Shown here: in pieces, positions 32,035-42,689 of the stretch | Position numbering within the stretch: position 1 is the stretch's first letter | How the letters are laid out: each line of letters opens with the position of its first letter | Assembly (NCBI GenBank): GCA_030522415.1 | Contig: CM060112.1 | Coordinates: 8,394,001 to 8,458,000 of the forward strand | Reading direction: 5' to 3' | From: Channallabes apus | Taxonomy: Eukaryota; Chordata; Actinopteri; Siluriformes; Clariidae | Length of the DNA: 64,000 nucleotides | Notes under the pieces: model-generated | The model's database searches: none | What the model saw: the letters and a program-made list of their open reading frames with translations, nothing else | Told to the model about the DNA's origin: nothing | Program-made: the position numbers and the translations under genes

Positions 32035-32387
32035 TGTCATGTTCGTGACACATAGAAGAGGCATAAACACAGAGGTGAAGACTTTAGATGTTTTTTAATA
32101 ACACAAAGGAATAAACTTCAAACCAAGAACAAACTAAACATGAATCTATGAAACAAACGGCAGTTTAACGAAACAGATTAGCTTAACTCCACAGCAGTTT
32201 CCACAATTTAACTGAACGGATGCAAGACAAATCACAGAACTATATGAGCCACCTCGGTTCAGGTGAGCGCTTCCATCACCTGGCTGAGGTGCATTCTGGG
32301 AAACACCAAAGTATAACCAAGTATAACAGCAAAAAAAACTCAAGGCGTCTCTGGGTGCAAGGCGCCCTCTAGGGGTTAACCCTGACA
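32035..32387 (-). mobile_element. Solo LTR with 5-bp target duplication
   Basis: 353 bp with ends TGTCAGGGTTAACCCC (minus 5' end, at 32387) and GTGTCACGAACATGACA (minus 3' end, at 32035), i.e. TG...CA. Flanked by GTATG at 32030-32034 and 32388-32392. The host repeat continues on both sides. On the minus strand ATTAAA near 32097, upstream of the 3' end, can serve as the poly(A) signal. The structure is that of an LTR left by recombination between two LTRs; the retroelement family is not evident. Confidence 0.75.
32362..32375 (-). promoter_or_regulatory. CTCF-like motif in LTR U3
   Basis: CCCCTAGAGGGCGC on the minus strand matches the CTCF core at 13 of 14 positions. It lies about 12 bp from the LTR 5' end, so the family could spread such sites. 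Confidence 0.4.
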
Positions 32388-33124
32388 GTATGTGTGAGAA
32401 AAATGTGTCTAGATAATAATGAGATTGTCTCTGATGAACAAGCCAAGGGTGACAGCGACGGTGGCAAGGAAAAACTCCCTGAGATGGCATTAGGAAGAAA
32501 CCTTGAGAGGAACCAGACTCAACAGGGAACCCATCCTCATCTGGGTGATAACCGATAGAAATTATATATCATCATGTGAGTTGTGCAGGTGAAAATTCAA
32601 TATAACAGAAGTTCTTTAAATTGACATGAAGACCAGTTCAGCATAGGGACGAGTCAGTAGGTGCAGTAGGTCATCAGATGAGGTCTGGATCACTGGAAGC
32701 ACAGGAGCAGCATGTGTAGCTCCAACCATCATAAAGCTGAATCCAGCTGGAGCTGGTCCTTCTCTGGACGCCTCAGGAACCTCGCAGGGTCAACGTTTGT
32801 CTACTGAAGCTGGAACAATCTCCAGATACCTCGGGATGGGTAGAAAAATAAAGAACAGGTGGAGAGAATTAGTGTAGTTACATCTACCCATTCAGGATAG
32901 ATGTACTGGAGTATGAGGTTATGGGATGAATTACATGTATGCCAGATTAAAGAGATTCGTCTTGCATCTACGTTTAAACTGGGAAACTGTGTCTGAGCCC
33001 CAAACATTGTCTGGAAGGCTATTCCAAAGAAATAACATAAACATGTGGTAGGATATTAAGCAACATCTTCTGACCAATTTGATTAGATAATTCACGCAGG
33101 GCTGTGATGTACAAAGGATTTAAT

Positions 33125-33300
33125 TAAATTAACTATCAAGCTCTAGTGAGGATACAGATACTAATAAGGAGGAGATTGGGACTAATGAGGAAGTGATGGA
33201 GGAAAAGGAGAAGGAGGAGGAGGAGGAGTTGACTGGGACTAATGACGAGAAGGAGTAGGAAGGGACTGGGACTAATAAGGAGTTGGCATTTCCGCACGGG
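33125..33300 (+). repeat. Purine-rich block with GGGACTAATRAGGAG units
   Basis: Imperfect repeats of TGGGACTAATGAGGA-type sequence at about 33176, 33235 and 33268, with GGAGGAGGAGGAGG between. Plus-strand translation is Glu-rich and broken by a stop at 33256. More likely a purine minisatellite than coding. Confidence 0.5.
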
Positions 33301-34319
33301 GGAAAGAAAGATGAAATAATAAGGTCATGTATCTCTAATCCTGTGCTCAAATATGTGGAATCATTTGTTTTTTGAAGTCATAACCTCTTTACTTACATTT
33401 AATAAGGAAGAGGAGATGCACAACAATATTGAACAAACAGAGAGTGAAAAGATGTAGGACATGGACGGTAAATGAGCGAAGGACACAAATTAATTAGAAA
33501 GAAGTGACTGACATTTATTTATATATATATTTTATAAAAAAAAATTCCTGCATGGAAAATATTACAAGTAGAGATGCCATTTAACATCAAGGCTATGCCC
33601 CAACAGTCCTGCAGTCATGTTTGTAAAATTGCAGACTTATAACTGATTGATTATTGACTTTAACAAGAACTAATGAACATATACTGTATAAGACATCGTT
33701 ATATTGTTCAGCAGGCACGACGTAGATATAGTCGCATGTGTGACATTAAGGACACATTATTACCTATAACTAATGCATCTATTGCACTAATAAGCATCAC
33801 TGAAGAGGAGGACAAGCAGGAGGAGACAGGCCATAATGAAACAGGAGATAAAGGCTCAAGCTAAGAAGATTTATAGGCTACCAGTTCCCTATACCTCATT
33901 AGAGACAGGTACTGATTAGAGGAAGGAGGTTCGTCCGAAGGACGGGGGAGAAGACTAACAGGGAAGCAAAGACAGGGATTATTAACGCAGTGCCTCTGCA
34001 GTTCTGCGTTCAATTTAAAACATCACAGAATAATTTGTTGGAGCTTTACGATAAAGAAATTTATAATTACTTGAATAGGATGTTATAGGAAAAGGGTTAA
34101 AAAAAGGTGCACAAATTAGTGTCTTTCTCCTGATTAATGGAAAACCAAACTGAAAGTGAGGCACCTTTGAAGGCTTAGTTATATGTTTAAGATCAGCCAG
34201 GCTGGTAAGTTAAATATGCAGAGATATTAAGGAATAAACCATGGAAGAGGATAAGGACCACCGTAATAAAACAAACAAATAAACCAAAAAACCAACAAAC
34301 AAAATTCATTGATTAATTA
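33301..34319. other. No gene recognised
   Basis: AT-rich; a Glu-rich 63-codon frame at 33673-33864 (SITEEEDKQEETG) and a palindromic GTTCGTCCGAAGGACGGGGG near 33930. The GAGGAGGA theme recurs from the preceding block. Nothing supports a gene. Confidence 0.35.
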
Positions 34320-34470
34320 ATTCATCGATTCTATTCTGTATACAGGGTCATGGGGAAGCATTGAGCTTTTCCCAGCAGCACATGGTGGGGGACACAGGGC
34401 ACAAGGTGGGGCACGCACACACCGACATACAGTATACAGTAAATGGTCATTGAAACACTACTGGCAATTT
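34320..34470 (-). mobile_element. SINE relic, 3' part
   Basis: AATTCATCGATTCTATTCTG tail, TACAGGGTCATGGGGAAGC, ACACAGGGCACAAGGTGGGG, GGCAATTTGGGATTC: the reversed 3' half of the SINE family, strongly decayed. Confidence 0.45.
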
Positions 34471-34724
34471 GGGATTCAATGGTGGCTTTTTCTTCCGTAC
34501 AATATTTATAGATTGAAATTATTGTAACGATTTATTTAAATATACAGTTTTACTGTAAGTAAGCAACGGTTTCTCCATACCGCCTCCTGGTTTCAAGCAT
34601 TTTGTTAACTTCCTAAGGACAGTTTTATTCATCATCTTCTTTTCATTGACTGCCCACCACCACCAAATGGTAATACTGTATGCATAATGAAATTTTGCAT
34701 TTGCTGCCTCATCTATGATTCATG

Positions 34725-34806
34725 TACTGTCACATCTACTGTCATATCTGTTACATCTACTGTCACATCTATTGCCATGTCTACTGTCAAATCTACTGTC
34801 ATATGC
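34725..34806. repeat. 12-bp minisatellite (ATCTACTGTCAC type)
   Basis: About six imperfect units of CATCTACTGTCA. Confidence 0.75.
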
Positions 34807-35044
34807 CCTACAGCCACTGAGGACAAAATTATCCTTTAAATGTGTATTATACTACAATAACAAATGTGAATTGATTAACTATCCCACTGCCCTTCTGAAG
34901 AGGCCATATATCATTAAATATAAATCAATATCAATAAGGTTTCAAGGTTCCTCCAAAGACAGGAGGTGGTGGCAGAAAAAAACAACAACCTAGGAACAGG
35001 GCTATATAGAGAAAAGCCACACTAAAATAATAATATTGTGAAAC

Positions 35045-35215
35045 ACAGGGTGCTTTCACATATGTGGTGTTTAGTTCGAACCCTGGTGTGTTCTTTCTCT
35101 TTGGTGTTGTGCCAAGAGCACCATCCCAGTGAGGCGATCTCGGTATGGTTCCAATCAACTTCTAGGATGATTTGCTTGCAGTGAGGAATAGATTTTATTC
35201 TGTATGTATCCAAAT
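35045..35215. mobile_element. MITE-like fragment, class uncertain
   Basis: GGGTGCTTTCACATATGTGG, TTAGTTCGAACCCTGGTGTG and CAAGAGCACCATCC resemble ends of fish hAT-type MITEs (GGTGCTTTCACAC...). The opposite end and target duplication were not found, so this may be half an element. Confidence 0.3.
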
Positions 35216-35669
35216 ACAGGGAGTAAACCAAACATGCTGTGTTTTTTTTTTTTTTTTTGACTTGTAGGCTGTAGCATTTTTCTGTTGATGTGAACTGCTA
35301 AAATGAACCATGAGGTGGAAACTGAGCCAAATGACAGATCTGAAGTGCTAAAGAAATATCTTCTTGATAATTGGACTGAGTCATGGACACAATTGCACAA
35401 AGAAAAAAAAAATCAACACAATTTCAAAAATCACCTTATAATTTACATAAACATCAACAGTACTGACCGACCTTATATTAGCTTACTGTAGCTTTTAAGT
35501 CTTAGGAAAAAGTATGGTTCTGAGTTCAAACACCTGGTACATGATTGAGTGTTTCATGAAGGGAGGGCAATTCACAGAATTATACTGGATATAGTACAGT
35601 AATAGCAAGCAGGTGTCACTTTGAACACAACACAATGCATAAAGGAGTTAAGTAGTAACTGCATGTATT

Positions 35670-36012
35670 CATTCATTAATTCATTCATTCATCTTCTGTA
35701 CCGCTTTATCCTGTATTTAGGGCCGCGGGGACCTGGAGCCTATCCCAGGAGACTCAGGGCACGAGGCAGGGTACACCCTGGACAGCGTGCCAATCCATCG
35801 CAGAGCACACACACACACATTCACACACTATGGTCAATTTAGGAACGCCAATTAGCCTAACCTGCATATCTTTGGACTGTGGGAGGAAACCGGAGAACCC
35901 AGAGGAAACCCACCAAGCACGGGGAGAACATGCAAACTCCATGCACACAGAGACGGGAATCGAGTCTGGCCGGGGACAGCGACAGTGCTAACCACTACAC
36001 CACCACGCCGCC
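35670..36012 (-). mobile_element. SINE with internal head deletion
   Basis: Minus-strand copy. The order from its tail is ATTCATTCATCTTCTGTACC, GACCTGGAGCCTATCCCAGG, GTACACCCTGGACAGC, GGACTGTGGGAGGAAACC and CTAACCACTACACCACCACG. About 30 bp between A- and B-box are missing compared with 31461 (CCAGGGTCTGG region). Imperfect duplication CTGCATGTATT / CTGCATATTTT at 35659-35669 and 36013-36023. Confidence 0.85.
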
Positions 36013-36194
36013 CTGCATATTTTCACTGTAGAATAAACTAAAAGTAAAATGTGTCCACTAATAATAATAATAATTACTTGGGTGAAGATAACCAAAAACT
36101 GTATTTATTTAGAATGAGAATGTAAATGTTCTTCCACCAATGACAAAGAATGAAAAAATGGAGAACATAGTATACAAAATTGTACAATGATGAA

Positions 36195-36400
36195 AAAGTC
36201 AAAAGTAAAAAAATATTTGCCCCCTTCTGTTTTTTTTATTTATTTTGTTATATTTTAATAAAAAAATAATAATTAATTACACAAAGATAATAAAAGTAAA
36301 TACAAATGCAGGTATTATTGCAATTATTAGTTCATTTATTAAGGGGAAAAAGCTGTCCAAACCTGGCAGATCCTATGTAAAGAAGTAATCACCTTGTTTA
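36195..36400 (+). mobile_element. Solo Tc1 terminal repeat relic
   Basis: Colinear with the left inverted repeat of the Tc1 at 38885: TATTTGCCCCCTTCTG, CAAAGATAATAAAAGTAAA, AAATGCAGGT, CATTTATTAAGGGGAAAAAG, TCCAAACCTGGCAGATCC and AAGAAGTAATCACC. No transposase follows; the internal part is gone or never came. Confidence 0.65.
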
Positions 36401-36454
36401 TTTACTTTTAATGTACACAATACATGAGTTGTATCCATGTGTTTTCAAGCACAT

Positions 36455-36875
36455 AACATTCAGATTGGCGGCGTGGTGGTGTAGTGGTTAGCACTGTTGC
36501 CTTGCACCTCCAGGGTCCAGGGTTCGATTCCCCGGCCAGGCTCGAATTCCCGTCTCTGTGTGCATGGAGTTTGCATGTTCTCCCCGTGCTTGGTGGGTTT
36601 CCTCCGGGTACTCCGGTTTCCTCCCACAGTCCAAAGATTAGGCTAGTTAGGCAGGTTAGGCTAATTGGCGTTCCTAAATTGCCCGTAGTGTGTGATTGGG
36701 TGTGTGAGTGTGTGTGTGTGTACAGTATGTGTGTGTGCCCTGCGATGGATTGGCACCCTGTCCAGGGTGTACCCCACCTAGTGCCCGAAGTCTCCTGGGA
36801 TAGGCCAAGTCCCCCGCGACCCTGAACACAGGATTAAGCGGTATAGAAAATGAATGAATGAATGAACATTCAGAT
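36455..36875 (+). mobile_element. Full-length SINE with 11-bp target duplication
   Basis: AACATTCAGAT at 36455-36465 and 36865-36875 is a perfect duplication. The head GGCGGCGTGGTGGTGTAGTG begins at 36467. It carries a small local duplication (TTAGGCTAGTTAGGCAGG near 36647) absent from other copies. Body and (AATG)n tail otherwise as at 31439-31853. Confidence 0.88.
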
Positions 36876-37019
36876 ATAATAATTTATTATTATAATACTT
36901 CATTATGTGTTGAAGTTGTTAAAACACGTTGACACCTAAATGCTGCCACAGAATTCAAAGCAGACTATTATATATAATGTCTTTATACACTGTAGCATTA
37001 AAATAAAAATGTAGCATTT

Positions 37020-37390
37020 AGGAACCTAGAGGACCAAACCTAGTCCTGAATGATGGTGCCACTCTATCCCAGTGAGCTCCATGAAGACCTGGTTGCCATG
37101 ATTAAAGTAGAAGAACTCATAGACCTCACTGAACACCTCTGTTAACTGAAAGAGAGACTGCGTCGCAGGCCGCCTCACTCATCATTAGAACCTGATCTCA
37201 CTAATGCTCTTGTAGCTGAATGATCACCAATTCACACAACTATATGCCTTCCCAGAGTAGTGGGTATTCTTACAGCAAAGAGGGAATAAATCTGGAACGG
37301 TATGTTCAAAAACGCATGTACTGTATAGGTGGCATGGACAGGTGTTACCAAACCTTTGCCAATGTACTGTGTACTGTATACAATATACTG
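37020..37390 (+). mobile_element. Degenerate Tc1-like transposase C-terminal relic
   Basis: AACCTAGAGGACCAAACCTA, GTGAGCTCCATGAAGACCTG, then a frame reading LTEHLC, RLRRRPPHSS, EPDLTNALVAE, corresponding to the region around the catalytic Glu (usually NPIEHLW) and after it in one Tc1-like family. The Glu is kept in the degraded TEHLC. The 3' part (TATGTTCAAAAACGCATG) is the lead to the terminal repeat. Confidence 0.5.
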
Positions 37391-37689
37391 TAATTTACTG
37401 TAAACGTATCAACTTCACTTTGATTCAGACTGAGCAACTAGAGTTAGAGTAGTGTCCAATGGTGACCAACTTGCTTTAGCCTAAACATTTTTTCTCTATT
37501 TTCTTAATATGTAGAAGCTTCAGCATAACATTCCTTATCATAACAGAAAATCATCATGCAATTTTGCAATTCTGTTTTCCTCCACCTTATGCAGTGCAGA
37601 ATTTTGTGGCAGCATTTCATTGATCAAATAGTGTTTTTTTTTATTATTATTACTATTATTATTATTTTTTTAATGATTTTTTTAAAATT

Positions 37690-37850
37690 AGTGTATGTGT
37701 GTGTGTGTGTGTGTGCTCTGCGATGGATTGGCACGTGGTCCTGGGTGTACCCTGCCTCGTGCCCTGAGTCTCCTGGGATAGGCTCCAGGTCCCCGCGACC
37801 CTAAATACAGGATAAAGCGGTATAGAAGATGAATGAATGAATGAATGATT
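37690..37850 (+). mobile_element. SINE, 5'-truncated
   Basis: Begins within the TG-rich region and continues CTCTGCGATGGATTGGCACG, GTCTCCTGGGATAGGCTCC, GCGGTATAGAAGATGAATG and an (AATG)n tail. Confidence 0.85.
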
Positions 37851-38384
37851 TTTTTAATCAAATGACCATCCTCCTGTTATTTCCATTTGGGAGAATGATC
37901 ATTTGATGGAAAAGAAAAATTCTACTTCATAACAACTCTTGATCAAAGCCTAAGTCAGAAATAATAGGCACCTGTTTCTTAATAGACAGCACAATGGAAA
38001 AGCAGAAAATATAGAGGGAAATATAAAAGTACACAGCAGTGCAGACTCTGACATAAAGCAAGCACCCATTGCTCAAGGAAAAAAAGAAAGAAAAGAATAA
38101 TAATTTGTAATGTCAGAACGTTTCATGGACTGCATGTTCTAGTGTCTGTTTGAAATGACCTGGAAAAATTCCAGTTGAAAATATATCCTGTCTGAAGTGA
38201 CATGTCAAGAAAAAAAAGATATTTTTTAGTATATCTATGTAGTATATGAAGTATGAAGTATATAAATGTTCTTTTCTATTGTTTTTTATTGAAACCAAAC
38301 CCAAACCAAGGATTGGTGAAATTATTTCACTGTGTTATTATAGCAAGCTTCTAACAATTGTACAGCATTAGAGTACTGTGTCCA

Positions 38385-38730
38385 ATACAGACTGTGCAAA
38401 AGTCTTGAGCCACCCATACATTTTTTCAAAATAACATAACTTCAATGATTAATTAGATTAATTTAAAGAAATGGGAGCAGATGTTTTTCGTGACATGCAG
38501 CAAAGTGCCTAAAGATTGACGTTTTAATGTTACAACCTCAACAGCAACCTCATTTCCCCTATCATCTGTTCCAAGCACTCAGCATTCAGCATCAGCAGTA
38601 TACTAATCACCGGCCTAATCATCTGTCATCGTCTGCACCTGTTTCTCACTGATTCCTACTTTACATTAGATGTTGTTTTATGCTCGAGTGATTCATAGAT
38701 CACTGTGTTGCTTAACAAACTAAATGCATT
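38385..38730. mobile_element. Degenerate Tc1-type non-autonomous repeat
   Basis: Starts GACTGTGCAAAAGTCTTGAG, a Tc1-type terminus, and is colinear with 21965-22300 to about GATTCATAGATCACTGTG. No ORF. Confidence 0.55.
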
Positions 38731-38884
38731 CCACTGAAACTGGTCAGGTGAAGAGACTTTGGCACTGAAAATGTCCTCCCAAAAAAAGACAATAAAATAC
38801 AATACAATACAAATACAATATAATAATACAAATAAATGGAGGGAGCTTCACTATACTGTACAGTACATACTATGGTATTACATA

Positions 38885-40505
38885 CAGTGGTATGAAAAAC
38901 TATTTGCCCCCCTCCTGATTTCTTCTTCTTTTGCATGTTTGTCACACAAAATGTTTCTGATCATCAAACACATTTAACTATTAGTCAAAGATAACACAAG
39001 TAAACACAAAATGCAGTTTTTAAATGAGGGGGTTTTTTATTTAGGGAGAAAAAAAATCCAAACCTACATGGCCCTGTGTGAAAAAGTAATTGCCCCCTGA
39101 ACCTAATAACTGGTTGGGCCACCCTTAGCAGCAATAACTGCAATCAAGCGTTTACGATAACTTGCAACGAGTCTTTTACAGCGCTCTGGAGGAATTTTGG
39201 CCCACTCATCTTTGCAGAATTGTTGTAATTCAGCTTTATTTGAGGGTTTTCTAGCATGAACCGCCTTTTTAAGGTCATGCCACAACATCTCAATAGGATT
39301 CAGGTCAGGACTTTGACTAGGCCACTCCAAAGTCTTCATTTTGTTTTTCTTCAGCCATTCAGAGGTGGATTTGCTGGTGTGTTTTGGGTCATTGTCCTGC
39401 TGCAGCACCCAAGATCGCTTCAGCTTGAGTTGACGAACAGATGGCCAGACATTCTCCTTAAGGATTTTTTGGTAGACAGTAGAATTCATGGTTCCATCTA
39501 TCACAGCAAGCCTTCCAGGTCCTGATGCAGCAAAACAACCCCAGACCATCACACTACCACCAGCATATTTTACTGTTGGTATGATGTTCTTTTTCTGAAA
39601 TGCTGTGTTACTTTTACGCCAGATGTAACGGGACACGCACCTTCCAAAAAGTTCAACTTTTGTCTCGTCGGTCCACAAGGTATTTTCCCAAAAGTCTTGG
39701 CAATCATTGAGATGTTTTTTTAGCAAAATTGAGACAAGCCTTAATGTTCGTTTTGCTTAAAAGTGGTTTGCGCCTTGGAAATCTGCCATGCATGCCGTTT
39801 TTGCCCAGTCTCTTTCTTATGGTGGAGTCGTGAACACTGACCTTAATTGAGGCAAGTAAGGCCTGCAGTTCTTTAGATGTTGTCCTGGGGTCTTTTGTGG
39901 CCTCTCGGATGAGTTGTCTCTGCGCTCTTGGGGTAATTTTGGTCGGCCGGCCACTCCTGGGAAGGTTCACCACTGTTCCATGTTTTTGCCATTTGTGGAT
40001 AATGGCTCTCACTGTGGTTCGCTGGAGTCCCAAAGCTTTAGAAATGGCTTTATAACCTTTACCAGACTGATAGATCTCAATTACTTTTGTTCTCATTTGT
40101 TCCTGAATTTCTTTGGATCTTGGCATGATGTCTAGCTTTTGAGGTGCTTTTGGTCTACTTCTCTGTGTCAGGTAGTTCCTATTTAAGTGATTTCTTGATT
40201 GAAACAGGTGTGGCAGTAATCAGGCCTGGGGGTGACTACAGAAATTGAACTCGGGTGTGATAAACCACAGTTAAGTTATTTTTTAACAAGGGGGGCAATC
40301 ACTTTTTCACACAGGGCCATGTAGATTAGGAGTTTTTTTTCTCCCTTAATAACGTAAACCTTCATTTAAAAACTGCATTTTGTGTTCAATTATGTTCTCT
40401 TTGATTAATATTTAACGGTTTTTGATGAGCAGAAACATTTAAGTGTGACAAACATGCAAAAGAATAAGAAATCAGGAAGGGGGCAAATAGTTTTTCACAC
40501 CACTG
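38885..40505 (-). mobile_element. Tc1-like transposon, nearly intact, long inverted repeats
   Basis: Ends CAGTGGTATGAAAAACTATT at 38885 and the inverse ending ATAGTTTTTCACACCACTG at 40505, flanked by TA at 38883-38884 and 40506-40507. The inverted repeats are about 213 bp long (38885-39097 and 40290-40505) and similar throughout. One minus-strand transposase gene lies between them. At 1621 bp it is full size. The low divergence between repeat arms and the nearly open gene make it one of the younger insertions here. Confidence 0.93.
39103..40126 (-). pseudogene. Tc1 transposase (DD34E) with one homopolymer frameshift
   Basis: Encodes the cut-and-paste enzyme of the element at 38885-40505. Frame 40126-39704 starts MPRSKEIQEQMRTKVIEIYQ and contains both helix-turn-helix units (GYKAISKALGLQRTTVRAII; DSTIRKRLGKNG) and the GRPTK linker. 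The frame changes in a run of seven T (A on minus) at 39715-39721, where one base too many shifts NFAKK into a short false end. Frame 39726-39103 continues with LWTDETK (first Asp), MVWGCFAASG, QQDNDPKH (second Asp), SPDLNPIEMLW (Glu) and a normal end, VIAAKGGPTSY. Spacing between second Asp and Glu is 34 residues, the DD34E signature. Total about 340 codons, the family length. A sequencing or assembly error in the homopolymer is a real alternative, in which case the gene would be intact. Confidence 0.92.
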
Positions 40506-40561
40506 TATATGGGAGCTGCTAATGATCAAGGACATTGTGCCTTACTACAAACTCAATGCTT

Positions 40562-40665
40562 ATAATAAAGGTCAAAATAATCAGTTTGTATGAAAACGAA
40601 ATGTATGAGTAGTACAGTACATGGAACTGCTTTTATTAAAATCTGCTTGTTTTGACCTTTATTAT
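40562..40665. repeat. 23-bp inverted repeat
   Basis: Arms 40562-40584 and 40643-40665 (AATAAAGGTCAAAA core) match at 21 of 23 positions around a 58-bp spacer. No target duplication seen; a very small fold-back element is possible. Confidence 0.65.
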
Positions 40666-41691
40666 CTACACTTTGTTTGTAGGGCTTGTGCTACTGTGCT
40701 CGTACTTTGCCATCATGCAATCACAACTATCTTCATTTTATATACTCTGTGAATTGATCATACAGTAGTTAGGACAGATGTCCTCCTGCAACATTACTTA
40801 ACACACATACAGGATGGCTGCAATACAGTATTACAGAATAATTTTTCTCCTCTACTTCTGCTCAAGAGAACTGCAGCAACAGTGTATTAAGTTAGCCACA
40901 GCTCATGGAGTGTGCAGCTTTGCTCCGTATGAGCTCTGACACGCTGTCAGTGTTGAAGAAGTAGCACTAGCTCTGGCTGACTAATGAGTGGCGGGTTATA
41001 TATTGCAGAAGTACACAGTTTGGCAGCTAGCCAAGCAAACTGGTTTAGCTACCAGGACCGGCTGATATAAACGAGAGAGATGGATTAAGCTCTTCTCTTC
41101 TTTTGAGAAGAGTAAGCATATACAAGTGAAAAATGTGAAGTAAATAAGCAAATAGGGAAATAAATGAATTTTTCAGTTTTTGCCATCTAGATTATCGTAT
41201 TTGCTTAAATAACAACTTCAGTGTAACCATCCGAAAACATCGCCAATACCAGAGACCATTTGCCGCACTCTGTTCTTGCGAAAAAAGATAAAGCAAGTGC
41301 ACTTTAAGGCTTCCTTCAGACTGCAATCAAATCTCATTTGTTTGACTGCCCACACTGTTAAGTAAAAGTGATCAGATCGGATTTGGCTCCGTTCAGAATT
41401 CTAGTCCAAATCTGACACATTGTCGACCTGTATGCATCAGTTGCTAAGGTAATGATTCTGGAGGCTTGCATGCAGCATGATATTTCCTCATACAGTATAT
41501 CACCCTGTTTCTGTAGATTCCGTCTCGCTTTGCTTGTACTGATGCATCCACCAAAAGTGCAATCAAACATTTCTCTTCATCATCTGTCCAGGGATTATTG
41601 TTCACTTTTTACGTACTGCAGGTAAGCCTCAGTTCATTTCTTCTTGAAAATATGGTTAATTTAGCTGTATGGAAAATTCAAAGGTGTGGCT

Positions 41692-41694
<3 letters not shown>
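40666..41694. other. No gene recognised
   Basis: Unique-looking sequence. 41220-41590 is less AT-rich (AACATCGCCAATACCAGAG, GTCGACCTGTATGCATC) and may contain a decayed MITE; no ends found. Confidence 0.35.
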
Positions 41695-41765
<71 letters not shown>

Positions 41766-41766
41766 T
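41695..41766. repeat. (TA)n(CA)n microsatellite
   Basis: About 28 TA units followed by CA units; a Tc1-like end begins immediately after at 41763, as expected for TA-targeting elements. Confidence 0.95.
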
Positions 41767-42545
41767 ACCGTTCAAAAGTTTTAGAACACTTTCTAAATCC
41801 ATGATGGTTCCTGATTTTTATTTCTTTCTACATTGTAAAGTTTTGCTGAAGGCATCCAAAAAATGCATTAATCTCCTTTGAACAGTTGATATTGAGATGT
41901 TTCTGCTACTTCTGCTCTGTAAAGACTTCATAACGCCTCTAATCTGAGGTGCTGTTATTCATTCATTCATTTTCTATACCGCTTAATCCTGTGTTCAGGG
42001 TCGCGGGGGACCTGGAGCCTATCCCAGGAGACTTCGGGCACTAGGCGGGGTACACCCTGGACAGGGTGTCAATCCATCGCAGGGTACACACATATACACA
42101 TACTCACACACTACGGGCAATTTAGGAACGCCAATTATCCTAATCTGCATATCTTTGGACTGTGGGAGGAAACCGGAGTACCCGGAGGAAACCCACCAAG
42201 CACGGGGAGAACATGCAAAATCCCTGCACACAGAGACGGGAATCGAGCCTGGGAGGTGTTTTAATTGGTCATTTTTCAGGCTGATAACTCTAAATGAACT
42301 TCTCGTCTGCAGCAGAGGTAGGTTTTGGTCTCGTCCTCCTGGGACGGCCTTCATGAGAGCCAGTTTCATTATGGTGCTTGACGGATTTTGAAAATGCACT
42401 TGACAATACTGTTCTTGCAAGAACTATTACAGAAAAACTGACCTCTGTGTCTTAAAATAACAACTAACTGTTGTTTTTCTTGTTGTTACATAATTATCTA
42501 ATTCCATACGTGTTATTTTATAGTTTTGAAATCCCCAGTATTGTA
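41763..42545 (-). mobile_element. Tc1-like relic split by a SINE
   Basis: Begins CACTACCGTTCAAAAGTTTT, a Tc1-type terminus; AATCTGAGGTGCTGTTA at 41940-41955 resumes after the SINE as GGAGGTGTTTTAATTGG, and continues GATAACTCTAAATGAACTTC, CTGCAGCAGAGGTAGG, ATGAGAGCCAGTTTCATTAT. These belong in that order to the N-terminal transposase region of a common fish Tc1 family, reversed. The far end is truncated. The duplicated GAGGTG.TGTT is the probable SINE target duplication. Confidence 0.65.
41953..42258 (-). mobile_element. SINE inserted in Tc1 relic, head truncated
   Basis: Minus-strand copy with tail ATTCATTCATTCATTTTC, then GGTCGCGGGGGACCTGGAGC, CTAGGCGGGGTACACCC, GGACTGTGGGAGGAAACC, AGACGGGAATCGAGCC. 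It stops at the B-box, so it is 5'-truncated. Confidence 0.85.
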
Positions 42546-42689
42546 ACTGTTCAGGCTATAAATGCAATCTGATTATTCAGTCCAGTCTGGATGACCAAAA
42601 ATATGATTTGGACTGGCAATCTGAAAAGAAAAAGCCTAATTGATGTACAGTACTTGATGTTAGGAACCTGACCACAGCATAACAGTGAA

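Larger units (their letters stand above)
31918..33080 (-). mobile_element. Dispersed LINE-like repeat with AATTGAATT tail, split by an LTR
   Basis: Read on the minus strand it ends in TATATAAATAAAATTGAATT and carries AAGCTGCTTTGAGACAATG, AGGTTTCTTCCTAATGCC, TTTTTCCTTGCCACCGTCGC and GATGAGGATGGGTTCCCTG, shared with 48975-49562 and 63385-64000. Further 5' (about 32900-33010) is CTTCCAGACAATGTTTGG with GGCTCAGACACAGTTTCCC. The tail and 5' variability fit a non-LTR element or LINE-dependent SINE; I cannot assign the clade. The LTR insertion (32035-32387) interrupts it. Confidence 0.6.

Noticed and set aside
33673..33864. Glu-rich 63-codon ORF as a possible exon
   Set aside because: No splice sites of quality, no domain; low complexity.
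35303..35491. 62-codon ORF (MNHEVETEPNDRSEVLKKYL)
   Set aside because: Reads reasonably at first but ends in A-rich low-complexity sequence and has no supporting signals.
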